In this document: piece by piece, positions 43,949-52,579 of the stretch
Position numbering within the stretch: the stretch's first letter is position 1
Layout of the letters: each line of letters starts with the position of its first letter
From: Streptomyces griseoviridis
GTDB taxonomy: Bacteria > Actinomycetota > Actinomycetes > Streptomycetales > Streptomycetaceae
Length of the DNA: 64,000 nucleotides
Assembly: GCA_014649155.1 (NCBI GenBank)
Contig: BMSM01000012.1
Span: 124,001 to 188,000 of the forward strand
Direction of reading: 5' to 3'
The notes under the pieces: model-generated
What the model saw: only the letters and a program-made list of their open reading frames with translations
The model's database searches: none
Told to the model about the DNA's origin: nothing
Program-made: the position numbers and the translations under genes

Positions 43949-44800
43949 ACTGCTAAGCCCCCCTCGGTGGTCGCGGCGCCCTGGTCCCTTCGGGTCTGTC
44001 GCTCCAACACGTTTCCCCTCGGTCCTGCACGAGTCCCCCGCCGTAGACAGTCAAGATCGAATCTACTGTGTCCCGTCGCGCCTCAGTGGCCGGTTCGGCA
44101 CTCGGGACATTGTCGACATGGCAACTTGGCGTGAAGCATTCGATCACGAAGCGTTGCACTCCCGGGCGTCGCAGGGAAGTGCGCCTCGTCGCGGTGGCCA
44201 ATCCCCGTAGGGTGCGCACGGCCGCCGAGACCCTTTCCGTGCAGGTGGAACGGCTATCGGGGGGTGGTGTGGGGCGAGGATGCGCCATAGGCAGAAGTTG
44301 GCCGAAAAGAGGTGGGCGGGTGCATGAAAACCGGTCAGCCAACCGGTGTATTTCTCCCGCCGCCCCGCCCGCCCCCGCGCGCCCCCGACCCGTCACTGTC
44401 CTCCGTACGGGGGAACGGCGGGCCGGCCGCCGGCCGGCGCGGCGGCGGCCGGCGGACCCCGGTGGAGGACAGGCGTGCTTCCCGGGGATGGTCCACCGGA
44501 GTCCACCGCGTGCCGGGCGGGGCGGTCGCGTCGGGTCAGGTACCCGCCCCGGCCATGTGTACGGGGGGCGTACGCGCGCGTGAATCCCGTGCGAACCGCC
44601 TGTACAGCGCAGCAACCATTGCGTAACGGGCGCCCCCTCGTGCATGCTCCGGGGAACCCCGGCGGGGGAGCCCGCCGGAAATGGCGAAGGAGGCGTGCCG
44701 CCGTACCCTTGGGGGTATGGCCTTGGGAAGATGATTCCCGGACACAGCTCCGCCGCACACTGTCGGCCCACCTAAAAAGGATCACGACGCCGAGACAGCC
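43949..44800. other. long adpA upstream region
   Basis: An 852-bp non-coding region between adpA and the universal stress gene. It holds one AdpA-consensus site at 44087 and a Pro-rich-coding-like GC stretch around 44340-44560 with no credible gene. Long adpA leaders with several regulator sites are known in Streptomyces. Confidence 0.6.
44087..44096 (+). promoter_or_regulatory. AdpA-consensus binding site upstream of adpA
   Basis: TGGCCGGTTC fits the AdpA consensus TGGCSNGWWY exactly. It is about 140 bp upstream of the adpA start. Autoregulation through such sites is known for adpA in other Streptomyces. A 10-base degenerate motif can occur by chance. Confidence 0.45.
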
Positions 44801-45328
44801 ATGGCCGGTCACGAATTCTTCGAACCAGCGGACCGCAAGCGGCCGGTCGCCGAACCGACGGCGGCCGATCCCCTGGCGGAGCCCGAGCCGCGCCACGCGT
44901 GCGACCCCGCCTTCAAGCACGGCGTCGTCGTGGGCTTCGACGGCTCCACGTCCAGTGAACGCGCCCTCGCGTACGCCATCGGTATGGCACGACGGCTGGC
45001 GCAGGGCCTGATCATCGTCCACGTGGCCAACCGGCTGCCCACCACCGTCTGGGCGGGCTGCGAGCCGCCCGTCTTCGTGGACGTGCCGGACCACCGCACC
45101 GAGGTGCTGGGCCTGGAGCTGGCCTGCGCGGACTACCTCGCCGAGGTGCCGTGGATCCTCGTCGAGCGCGGCGGCGACATCTGCCACGAACTCGAGGAAG
45201 TGGGACGGGAGTACGAGGCCGACGCGATCGTCGTGGGCTCCACCCACGGGCTCGTCGGACGCATCTTCGGCTCCGTCGCCGGGCGGCTCGCCAAGCGGGC
45301 CCAGCGGCCCGTGGTGGTCATCCCCTAG
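44801..45328 (+). CDS. universal stress protein (UspA family)
   Basis: A 175-aa single-domain USP. After a charged 38-residue leader the alpha/beta fold starts HGVVVGFDGSTSSERALAYA. The ATP-binding signature is at the C-terminus: GSTHGLVGRIFGSVAGRLAK, then RPVVVIP (G-2x-G-9x-G-S/T type). It probably binds ATP and helps in stationary-phase or stress survival. ATG 44801 is the start. A hairpin follows, shared with glmS. Confidence 0.92.
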   Translation: MAGHEFFEPADRKRPVAEPTAADPLAEPEPRHACDPAFKHGVVVGFDGSTSSERALAYAIGMARRLAQGLIIVHVANRLPTTVWAGCEPPVFVDVPDHRTEVLGLELACADYLAEVPWILVERGGDICHELEEVGREYEADAIVVGSTHGLVGRIFGSVAGRLAKRAQRPVVVIP

Positions 45329-45340
45329 GCGGGACGGACG

Positions 45341-45380
45341 ACGGCCCCCGGCCTGTGCCGACGCACACGCGGGGGGCCGT
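45341..45380. terminator. terminator hairpin between the universal stress gene and glmS
   Basis: Arms ACGGCCCCC and GGGGGCCGT (9 bp) with a 22-base loop, followed on the plus strand by TTTCG. It lies between two convergent genes. Confidence 0.65.
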
Positions 45381-45392
45381 TTCGTACGGGTC

Positions 45393-47210
45393 CTACTCCA
45401 CCGTCACCGACTTGGCCAGGTTGCGGGGCTTGTCGATGTCCCGGCCCAGCGCCAACGCCGTGTGGTAGGCGAGGAGTTGGAGGGGGATGCCCATGAGGAT
45501 GGGGTCCAGCTCGTCCTCGTTCTTCGGGACGACGACGGTGTGGTCGGCCTTCTCCTGCCGCTGGTGGGCGACGGCGAGGATGCGGCCGCTGCGGGCCTTG
45601 ATCTCCTCCATCGCGGCGCGGTTCTTCTCCAGCAGGTCGTCGTCCGGCACGATCGCGACCGTGGGCAGGGCCGGCTCGATCAGGGCGAGCGGGCCGTGCT
45701 TCAGCTCGGAGGCCGGGTACGCCTCGGCGTGGATGTAGGAGACCTCCTTGAGCTTCAGGGACGCCTCGCGGGCCACCGGGTAGCCCCGGACGCGGCCGAT
45801 GAAGAGCATCGAGCGGGCCTCGGCGTACTCGGCGGCCAGCTTCTTGATCTCCTCCTCCTGCTCCAGCATCTTGGAGATCTGCGCGGGCAGCTTGCGCAGG
45901 CCCTCGATGATCCGCTTGCCGTCCCGGACGGAGAGGTCGCGGGTGCGGCCGAGGTGCAGGGCGAGCAGCGCGAAGGCCACCGTGGTGTTGGTGAAGCACT
46001 TGGTGGAGACCACGCAGACCTCGGGCCCGGCGTGCACGTACATGCCGCCGTCCGCCTCGCGGGCGATGGCCGAGCCGACCACGTTGACGATGCCGAGGAC
46101 CCGGGCGCCCTTGCGCTTCAGCTCCTGCACGGCGGCGAGCACGTCGTACGTCTCACCGGACTGGGAGACGGCGACGTACAGCGTGTCGGGGTCGACGACG
46201 GCGTTGCGGTAGCGGAACTCGGAGGCCGGCTCCGCGTCCGCGGGGATGCGGGCCAGCTCCTCGATCATCTGGGCGCCGATCATGCCCGCGTGGTACGAGG
46301 TGCCGCAGCCCAGGATCTTGACGCGGCGGATCAGCCGGGCCTCGCGGGCGTCCAGGTTCAGCCCGCCCAGGTGCACCGTGGAGAAGCGGTCGTCGATCCG
46401 GCCGCGCAGGACGCGGTCCACGGCCTCGGCCTGCTCGTGGATCTCCTTGTGCATGTAGGTGTCGTGGCCGCCCATGTCGTAGGAGGCCGCCTCCCACTCC
46501 ACGGTGGTCGGCTCGGCGGTGGTGCGGGTGCCCTCGGTGGTGTACGTGCGGAAGTCGTCCGCCTTGAGGGTGGCCATCTCGCCGTCGTCGAGGGTGACTA
46601 TCTGCCGGGTGTGGGTGACCAGCGCGGCGATGTCGGAGGCGACGAACATCTCCTTCTCGCCGATGCCGAGGACGACCGGGGAGCCGTTGCGTGCCACCAC
46701 GATGCGGTCGGGGAAGTCGGCGTGCATCACGGCGATGCCGTAGGTGCCCTCGATGACGCGGAGCGTCTCGCGGACCTTGTCCTCCAGCTTCTCGGCGGCC
46801 GAGCGCGCGATGAGGTGGACGAGGACCTCGGTGTCGGTCTCGGAGAGGAACTCGACGCCGTCCGCCTCCAGCTTGCGGCGCAGCTCGGCGGCGTTGTCGA
46901 TGATGCCGTTGTGCACGACCGCGACCTTCTGGTCGGCGGACATGTGGGGGTGGGCGTTGAGGTCGGAGGGGGCGCCATGGGTGGCCCAGCGGGTGTGGGC
47001 GATGCCGGTGGTGCCCTTGAACCGCGCCGGGACCCTGGCCTCCAGGTCACGGACCCGGCCCTTGGCCTTGACCATCCTCAGGCCGGCCGACTTCGGGGAC
47101 GTCACGACGATGCCCGCCGAGTCGTAGCCCCGGTACTCCAGGCGCTGGAGGCCCTCCAGCAGCAGGGGCGCCACGTCGCGCTTCCCGATGTATCCGACGA
47201 TTCCGCACAT
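45393..47210 (-). CDS. glmS: glutamine-fructose-6-phosphate aminotransferase (isomerizing)
   Basis: A 605-aa enzyme making glucosamine-6-phosphate from fructose-6-phosphate and glutamine, the first step to UDP-GlcNAc. The N-terminal glutaminase domain begins MCGIVGYIGKRDVAPLLLEG with catalytic Cys2 and has GIAHTRWATHGAPSDLNAHP. Two SIS domains follow (CGTSYHAGMIGAQMIEELAR; GRVRGYPVAREASLKLKEV). The C-terminus DKPRNLAKSVTVE is the family-typical ending. No glmS ribozyme is apparent in the 14-bp gap to the upstream small gene, with which it may be co-transcribed. Confidence 0.97.
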   Translation of the reverse strand: MCGIVGYIGKRDVAPLLLEGLQRLEYRGYDSAGIVVTSPKSAGLRMVKAKGRVRDLEARVPARFKGTTGIAHTRWATHGAPSDLNAHPHMSADQKVAVVHNGIIDNAAELRRKLEADGVEFLSETDTEVLVHLIARSAAEKLEDKVRETLRVIEGTYGIAVMHADFPDRIVVARNGSPVVLGIGEKEMFVASDIAALVTHTRQIVTLDDGEMATLKADDFRTYTTEGTRTTAEPTTVEWEAASYDMGGHDTYMHKEIHEQAEAVDRVLRGRIDDRFSTVHLGGLNLDAREARLIRRVKILGCGTSYHAGMIGAQMIEELARIPADAEPASEFRYRNAVVDPDTLYVAVSQSGETYDVLAAVQELKRKGARVLGIVNVVGSAIAREADGGMYVHAGPEVCVVSTKCFTNTTVAFALLALHLGRTRDLSVRDGKRIIEGLRKLPAQISKMLEQEEEIKKLAAEYAEARSMLFIGRVRGYPVAREASLKLKEVSYIHAEAYPASELKHGPLALIEPALPTVAIVPDDDLLEKNRAAMEEIKARSGRILAVAHQRQEKADHTVVVPKNEDELDPILMGIPLQLLAYHTALALGRDIDKPRNLAKSVTVE

Positions 47211-47224
47211 GTAGGTGGTGTTCC

Positions 47225-47482
47225 TCAGCCGTAGACGATGCGGCGCAGCTGGCGGAGGCTCAGCTCCGGTGGCGCGACCGCGCGGTAGGTGAGCTCCGCC
47301 CTGATCCGTTCGAAGATCGACGCGTTCACCAGGCCCTGGGCCTGGAGTTCGCGGTGGCGGCGACGGACGTACTCCTCGGTCGTCTCGTCGAAGTAGGCGA
47401 GCACGTCCTGGACCACGCGCAGCGCCTCGCCCCGGCTCAGGGGCGTGGACCGCGTCAGATGATCAACAAGTTCGTCGTGCAC
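47225..47482 (-). CDS. small conserved protein upstream of glmS
   Basis: An 85-aa soluble, highly charged helical protein (LSRGEALRVVQDVLAYFDET ... RRRHRELQAQGL). No known domain is recognised. It ends 14 bp before glmS on the same strand, so it is likely in its operon and may affect glmS expression or activity. The C-terminal SLRQLRRIVYG may form a short helix. ATG 47482. Confidence 0.75.
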   Translation of the reverse strand: MHDELVDHLTRSTPLSRGEALRVVQDVLAYFDETTEEYVRRRHRELQAQGLVNASIFERIRAELTYRAVAPPELSLRQLRRIVYG

Positions 47483-47632
47483 TCGCTAGATCCTGGGGGA
47501 CGGCGGACGCTCACGCAACAAACCTGCCCGAAATCGGGCAAGAGCCTGTTGAAACTCTCATGGGAGGCTGTTCGCCGCCTGTCCATGCGGTGGCCGGAAA
47601 CCCGTTGCCTCGGGAGACGAGTTTCAGACGCC

Positions 47633-49210
47633 ATGGACATTCCTCGTATGGGCGTTCCGGAGAAGCTGGCCGACCGGATGAGCATGGCCGAGCAGCACGA
47701 GTACCTGCGCGCCAGGTTCTCGCGCCGCACGGTGATGCGGGGCGGCGCGGTCACGCTCGGTGCCGTCACGGGCGGCGCGTTCGTGGCCGGCGGCACCGCG
47801 CGGGCGGCCGTGCCGACGCAGAAGACCGGACACACCGACACGGTCGACGGCGCCCTGGTCGCCCCCTTCGGCCGCCACCTCGCCTACGGCAACGACCCGC
47901 GCACCGAGATGACCGTCTCCTGGCAGGTGCCCGTCGCCGTCAGGAAGCCGTTCATCCGGATCGGCGCCCACCCCTGGGACCTCTCCCGCAAGATCGACGC
48001 CGAGGTGCGCGCCCTGCACACCCCGGCCGGTGTCGGCGCGAGCGGCGACCACACCCAGTACTACCTGCACGCCAGGCTCACCCGCCTCAAGCCAGGCCGC
48101 ACCTACTACTACGGGGTCGGCCACGCCGGCTTCGACCCGGCCGCGGCCCACCTCGCGGGCACCCTCGGCACCTTCACCACCGCCCCCGCCAAGGCCGAGC
48201 CGTTCACCTTCACCGCCTTCGGCGACCAGGGCGTCAGCTACCACGGCCTCGCCAACGACGCCCTGATCCTCGCCCAGAACCCGGCCTTCCACCTGCACGC
48301 CGGCGACATCGCCTACGGCGACCCGGCCGGCCAGGGCAAGGCCACCGACACCGGCTTCGACTCCCGCGTCTGGGACCAGTTCCTGCACCAGACCGAGTCC
48401 GTCGCCAAGCAGGTCCCGTGGATGGTGGCGTACGGCAACCACGACATGGAGGCCTGGTACTCGCCCAACGGCTACGGCGGTGAGGAGGCCCGCTGGGAAC
48501 TGCCCACCGACGGCCCCGACAGGACGAACCTCCCCGGCGTCTACTCCTTCGTGCACGGCAACACGGCCGTCATCTCGCTCGACGCCAACGACATCTCCTT
48601 CGAGATCCCCGCCAACCTCGGTATCTCCGGCGGCACCCAGACGACCTGGCTGGAGCGGAAGCTGAAGGCGTACCGGGCGGACCGGGACATCGACTTCATC
48701 GTCGTCTTCTTCCACCACTGCGCCTACTGCACCTCCACCGCCCACGCCTCCGAGGGCGGCGTACGGAACGAATGGGTGCCGCTGTTCGAGAAGTACACCG
48801 TCGACCTGGTCATCAACGGCCACAACCACGTCTACGAGCGCACCGACGTCATCAAGGGCGGCGAGGTGTCCAGGGAACTGCCGATCGGCGGCACCGCCCA
48901 CCCCGAGACCGACGGCGTCGTCTACGTCACCGCGGGCGCGGCGGGCAAGAGCCTGTACGCGTTCAGCGCCGGCCAGTCCTACGAGGGCCACGAGAAGGAG
49001 AACGACGCGGTGTCGTCGTTCGTCTGCGTCGAGGGCGGCAAGCAGAGCGAGACCGTCGCCTGGTCGCGGGTGCGCTACCTCGACTACTCCTTCCTGCGGG
49101 TGGACGTCACCCCGGCCGCCAAGGGCCGCACGGCCACCCTCACGGTCCGGGGCATCGCCGAGACCGGCGAGCAGGTCGACCACTTCACGCTGGCCCGCCG
49201 GGCGCAGTAG
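47633..49210 (+). CDS. Tat-exported purple acid phosphatase-like metallophosphoesterase
   Basis: A 525-aa exported hydrolase. The twin-arginine motif FSRRTVMR (Arg31-Arg32) leads a hydrophobic segment and an ARA-type cleavage site near residue 58. The N-terminal fibronectin-like domain of purple acid phosphatases covers about 70-180. The metallophosphatase domain has ligands in FGDQGVSYHG, GDIAYGD, YGNHDMEAW, VVFFHHCAYC and VINGHNHVYERTD. It would release phosphate from organic phosphates outside the cell. ATG 47633 is the likely start; other in-frame ATG codons lie nearby. It is divergent from the small glmS-linked gene and converges on desE. Confidence 0.88.
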   Translation: MDIPRMGVPEKLADRMSMAEQHEYLRARFSRRTVMRGGAVTLGAVTGGAFVAGGTARAAVPTQKTGHTDTVDGALVAPFGRHLAYGNDPRTEMTVSWQVPVAVRKPFIRIGAHPWDLSRKIDAEVRALHTPAGVGASGDHTQYYLHARLTRLKPGRTYYYGVGHAGFDPAAAHLAGTLGTFTTAPAKAEPFTFTAFGDQGVSYHGLANDALILAQNPAFHLHAGDIAYGDPAGQGKATDTGFDSRVWDQFLHQTESVAKQVPWMVAYGNHDMEAWYSPNGYGGEEARWELPTDGPDRTNLPGVYSFVHGNTAVISLDANDISFEIPANLGISGGTQTTWLERKLKAYRADRDIDFIVVFFHHCAYCTSTAHASEGGVRNEWVPLFEKYTVDLVINGHNHVYERTDVIKGGEVSRELPIGGTAHPETDGVVYVTAGAAGKSLYAFSAGQSYEGHEKENDAVSSFVCVEGGKQSETVAWSRVRYLDYSFLRVDVTPAAKGRTATLTVRGIAETGEQVDHFTLARRAQ

Positions 49211-49325
49211 CCCGCCCGCGCGGACGACGCGTGTTCACCCCGCCCCCCACGGGTCCTCGAAGAGGCGGCCCGGGAGGGCGGCGAGGCCCCCCGGCCGCCC
49301 CCTCGATCGGTGGTGCGGGCCGGGG

Positions 49326-50366
49326 TCAGCCGACCTTCTTCGCCTTCTCGATGGCCTCGGCGAGGTTCGTCAGCAGCGGCGTGCACTTGGCGTAGGACAG
49401 GATCGGCTCGGGGGAGCGGGGGATGACCTGGCCGGCCTTGACCGCGGGCAGCTTCTTCCAGGTGCCCTCGGTGATGTCGGCGGGCTGGATGGTCGAGGAA
49501 CGGTCGTCCATGATGATCACGTCGGCCGGGTACTTGTCGACGTTCTCCCAGCTCAGCGACTCGAACCAGCCGCCGGTCGCCTTCTTGGCGGCCTCCGGGG
49601 GCTCCACGAAGTTCACACCGAGGGCCTTGAAGTACTCCAGGTCCACGGAGAGGTCGGTGCCGGAGACGTAGAACAGGTCGGCGCTCGCGGAACCGGCCAG
49701 CACCCTGATCTCGGGGCGGGCCTTGGCGGCCGCGCGGAGCCGCTCGGCGGCGGCCTCGAAGTCCTTCTTCGCCTGGACGGTCTTCGCGGCCTTCATGTCG
49801 GCGCCCAGCGACCCGGCCAGCTCCCACATGCGCTGCAGGGGCTGGGTGAGCTGCCGGTCGAAGACGGAGACCGCGACGCTCGGCGCCAGCTTGGCGATCT
49901 TGTCCTTGGACTCCTCGGGGACCGACCACAGGGTGCCCGCGTCGTCGAACGTCGTGGTGATCAGCACCTCGGGGGCGAGGGCGGCGTACTTCTCGACGTT
50001 GAGCTGCCCCCAGGCGTTGCCGAGGACGGTGACCGCGCTGACGTCCATGTCGCCGGCCTGGACGTCGGGCTTGCCGTCCTTGGTCGTCGTCGGGCCGAAG
50101 ACGCCCTTGACCCGCACGCCGTAGTCGTAGAGGGCGGCGGCGACGCCGGTGAAGGCGACGATGCTCGTGGGCACCTCGTCGAGCTTCACCGTCGTACCGC
50201 GGTCGTCCTTGAACGACCACGGGCCGGACCCCCCGGCGGACCCGCCGTCCGAGGAGCCGCCGCTCTTGTCGTCGCCGCAGGCCGCGAGGGCGGCACCGAG
50301 GCCGAGGGCGCCGCCGGCCGCGAGGAGGCCGCGACGGGTCGGGTGGGTGGCTCTGGCGTTGGACAT
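49326..50366 (-). CDS. desE: siderophore-binding lipoprotein DesE-like
   Basis: A 346-aa iron-siderophore ABC substrate-binding lipoprotein. The N-terminus combines twin arginines (THPTRRGLLAAG) with the lipobox LAAC (Cys30). The mature protein has the helical-backbone two-lobe fold (DEVPTSIVAFTGVAAALYDY; YPADVIIMDDRSSTIQPADI). It matches the Streptomyces desferrioxamine E-binding protein in size and in its position next to the isovaleryl cluster. A perfect iron box lies 51 bp upstream. No permease, ATPase or desABCD biosynthetic genes adjoin it in this window. ATG 50366. Confidence 0.85.
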   Translation of the reverse strand: MSNARATHPTRRGLLAAGGALGLGAALAACGDDKSGGSSDGGSAGGSGPWSFKDDRGTTVKLDEVPTSIVAFTGVAAALYDYGVRVKGVFGPTTTKDGKPDVQAGDMDVSAVTVLGNAWGQLNVEKYAALAPEVLITTTFDDAGTLWSVPEESKDKIAKLAPSVAVSVFDRQLTQPLQRMWELAGSLGADMKAAKTVQAKKDFEAAAERLRAAAKARPEIRVLAGSASADLFYVSGTDLSVDLEYFKALGVNFVEPPEAAKKATGGWFESLSWENVDKYPADVIIMDDRSSTIQPADITEGTWKKLPAVKAGQVIPRSPEPILSYAKCTPLLTNLAEAIEKAKKVG

Positions 50367-50416
50367 GCGTGGCTGCCTTCGAACGGGGCGGAACGTCCGC
50401 CGGACAATTCGAAGGT

Positions 50417-50431
50417 AGGTTAGCCTAACCT
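50417..50431. promoter_or_regulatory. iron box (DmdR1/IdeR-type operator) upstream of desE
   Basis: AGGTTAGCCTAACCT is a perfect 15-bp palindrome and conforms to the actinobacterial iron-box core TTAGGTTAGGCTCACCTAA in arms and spacing. It lies 51 bp upstream of the desE start, so DmdR1-type iron repression is expected. Confidence 0.88.
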
Positions 50432-50471
50432 CAGATCACGTCCAGGTTCCGGGGTTTTCCGGCCTCCGTGC

Positions 50472-51632
50472 TCAGCTCACCAGGCCCAGCTCCCGGGCGA
50501 TCAGCATCCGCTGGACCTCGCTGGTGCCCTCGCCGATCTCCAGGATCTTGGAGTCCCGCCACATGCGGGCGACCGGGTACTCGTTCATGAAACCGTACCC
50601 GCCGTGGATCTGGGTGGCGTCCCGCGCGTTGTCCACCGCGACGGTCGAGGAGTACAGCTTCGCCAGCGCCGCCTCCTTCTTGAACGGCTCGCCCGCCACC
50701 AGCCGGGAGGCCGCGTCCCGCCAGGCGAGGCGGGCGGTGTGCGCCTTCATCTCCATGTCCGCGATCTTGAACTGGACCGCCTGGTTGGCGCCGATGGGCC
50801 GGCCGAAGGCGTGCCGCTCCTTGGCGTAGCGCACCGACTCGTCCACACAGCCCTGGGCCAGCCCGGTGGCCAGCGCCGCGATCGCGATCCGGCCCTCGTC
50901 CAGGATGCGCAGGAACTGGGCGTAGCCGCGGCCCTCTTCGCCCAGCAGGTTGGCGGCCGGCACCCGGACGTCGTCGAAGGACAGCTCCCGGGTGTCGGAG
51001 GCGTTCCAGCCGACCTTGGAGTACGGCGGGGCGACGGTGAAGCCGGGCGTGCCCGACGGCACGATGATCGCGGAGATGCGGGGGGAGCCGTCCGGCTTGC
51101 GCCCGGTGACGGCGGTGACGGTGACCAGGCCGGTGATGTCGGTACCGGAGTTGGTGATGAAGCACTTGGTCCCGTTGATCACCCACTCGCCGCGCGTCTC
51201 GTCGAGGCGGGCCGTCGTCCGGGTCGCGCCCGCGTCCGAGCCGCCGTCCGGCTCGGTCAGCCCGAAGGCGCCGAGGACCTCCCCGGAGCAGAGCTTCGGC
51301 AGCCAGGTCCGCTTCTGCTCCTCGGTGCCGAAGAGGTGGACCGGCATGGCGCCCAGCGAGACGCCCGCCTCCAGGGTGATGGCCACCGAGGAGTCGACCC
51401 GGGCCAGCTCCTCCAGGGCGACGCCGAGGGCGAGGTAGTCGCCGCCCATCCCGCCGTACTCCTCGGGGAAGGGCAGCCCGAACAGGCCCATGCGGCCCAT
51501 CTCGCGGACGATCTCGTAGGGGAACTCGTGCCGCTCGTAGAGGTCGCCGATCGTCGGGGCGACGACGTCGTGGGCGAACGCGGCGACGGTGCGGCGCAGT
51601 TCGTCCAGTTCGGGGGAGAGCCGGTGGTCCAT
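50472..51632 (-). CDS. acdH: acyl-CoA dehydrogenase, isovaleryl-CoA dehydrogenase type
   Basis: A 386-aa FAD-dependent dehydrogenase. Signatures are GAFGLTEPDGGSDAG, the FAD-binding WVINGTKCFITNSG, and the C-terminal QIHGGYGFMNEYPVARMWRD and EGTSEVQRMLIARELG. In this operon it would oxidise isovaleryl-CoA to 3-methylcrotonyl-CoA in leucine breakdown. ATG 51632 is preferred; GTG 51641 overlaps the hmgL stop. It is the last gene of the four-gene operon. Confidence 0.9.
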   Translation of the reverse strand: MDHRLSPELDELRRTVAAFAHDVVAPTIGDLYERHEFPYEIVREMGRMGLFGLPFPEEYGGMGGDYLALGVALEELARVDSSVAITLEAGVSLGAMPVHLFGTEEQKRTWLPKLCSGEVLGAFGLTEPDGGSDAGATRTTARLDETRGEWVINGTKCFITNSGTDITGLVTVTAVTGRKPDGSPRISAIIVPSGTPGFTVAPPYSKVGWNASDTRELSFDDVRVPAANLLGEEGRGYAQFLRILDEGRIAIAALATGLAQGCVDESVRYAKERHAFGRPIGANQAVQFKIADMEMKAHTARLAWRDAASRLVAGEPFKKEAALAKLYSSTVAVDNARDATQIHGGYGFMNEYPVARMWRDSKILEIGEGTSEVQRMLIARELGLVS

Positions 51633-51637
51633 GGCGG

Positions 51638-52579
51638 TCACTGCTCCTGGTGGTGCGTCGGGGAGAGGGCGCGGACGGTGCGGGAGGGGCTCGGCCGGTT
51701 CAGGTGCGCGGCCATCCAGACGCTGGTGGCGACGAGGCGGTCGAGGTCGACGCCGGTCTCGACGCCGAGGCCGCGCAGCATCCACACCAGGTCCTCGGTG
51801 GCGAGGTTGCCGGTGGCGGACTTGGCGAACGGGCAGCCGCCGAGGCCGCCGGCGGAGGCGTCGACGGTGGTGACGCCGCGCTGGAGGGCGGCGAGGGTGT
51901 TGGCCAGGGCCTGCCCGTAGGTGTCGTGGAAGTGGACGCCGACCGCGTCCACCGGGACGCCCTGGCCGGTCAGTTCGTCCAGCAGGGCGGTGACGTGGCC
52001 GGGCGTGGCCACCCCGATGGTGTCGCCGAGGCTCAGCTCGTCGCAGCCGAGGTCCAGCAGGGCCCGGCAGACCCTGACCACCCGGGGGACGGGGACGGCG
52101 CCCTCCCAGGGGTCGCCGAAGCACATCGACAGATAGCCGCGCACGTGCACCCCGGCGGCCTTCGCGCGGGCCACCACCGGCGCGAACATGGCCAGCGACT
52201 CGTCCACCGTGCGGTTCAGGTTGGCCTTGGCGAAGGACTCGGTGGCGCTGGCGAACACGGCGACGCGGCGGGCGCCGAGGGCGAGCGCGCGGTCCAGGCC
52301 GCGCTCGTTGGGCACGAGGACCGGGAGCGCCACCGGGAGGGCGGCCACCTGCGGGAACAGCTCCTCGGCGTCGGCGAGCTGGGGCACCCACTCCGGGTGG
52401 ACGAAGCTGGTCGCCTCGACGGTGGTGAGCCCCGCTTCGGCCAGGCGGCGCACGAAGTCGGCCTTGACGGCCGTGGGCACGGTCGCCTTCTCGTTCTGGA
52501 GGCCGTCGCGGGGGCCGACCTCGTGGATGCGGACCCGGGCGGGCAGCCCGGGGATCGGGACCTGCATGGGCAGGGTCAT
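51638..52579 (-). CDS. hmgL: hydroxymethylglutaryl-CoA lyase
   Basis: A 313-aa TIM-barrel lyase of the HMGL-like family. Key segments are VRIHEVGPRDGLQNEKATVP (substrate/metal-binding Asp), ELSLGDTIGVATPGHV and VGVHFHDTYGQALANTLAAL with the metal-binding His-x-His, and the catalytic Cys in SAGGLGGCPFAK. It splits HMG-CoA into acetyl-CoA and acetoacetate, ending leucine degradation. ATG 52579 overlaps the carboxylase stop by four bases. Confidence 0.93.
   Translation of the reverse strand: MTLPMQVPIPGLPARVRIHEVGPRDGLQNEKATVPTAVKADFVRRLAEAGLTTVEATSFVHPEWVPQLADAEELFPQVAALPVALPVLVPNERGLDRALALGARRVAVFASATESFAKANLNRTVDESLAMFAPVVARAKAAGVHVRGYLSMCFGDPWEGAVPVPRVVRVCRALLDLGCDELSLGDTIGVATPGHVTALLDELTGQGVPVDAVGVHFHDTYGQALANTLAALQRGVTTVDASAGGLGGCPFAKSATGNLATEDLVWMLRGLGVETGVDLDRLVATSVWMAAHLNRPSPSRTVRALSPTHHQEQ

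Noticed and set aside
43953..44771. Possible gene upstream of adpA on the minus strand
   Set aside because: Frame is Pro/Arg-rich, lacks family motifs and overlaps the expected long adpA leader.
45393..47224. glmS ribozyme upstream of glmS
   Set aside because: Only 14 bp separate glmS from the upstream small gene, too short for a ribozyme, and the class is mainly found in Firmicutes.
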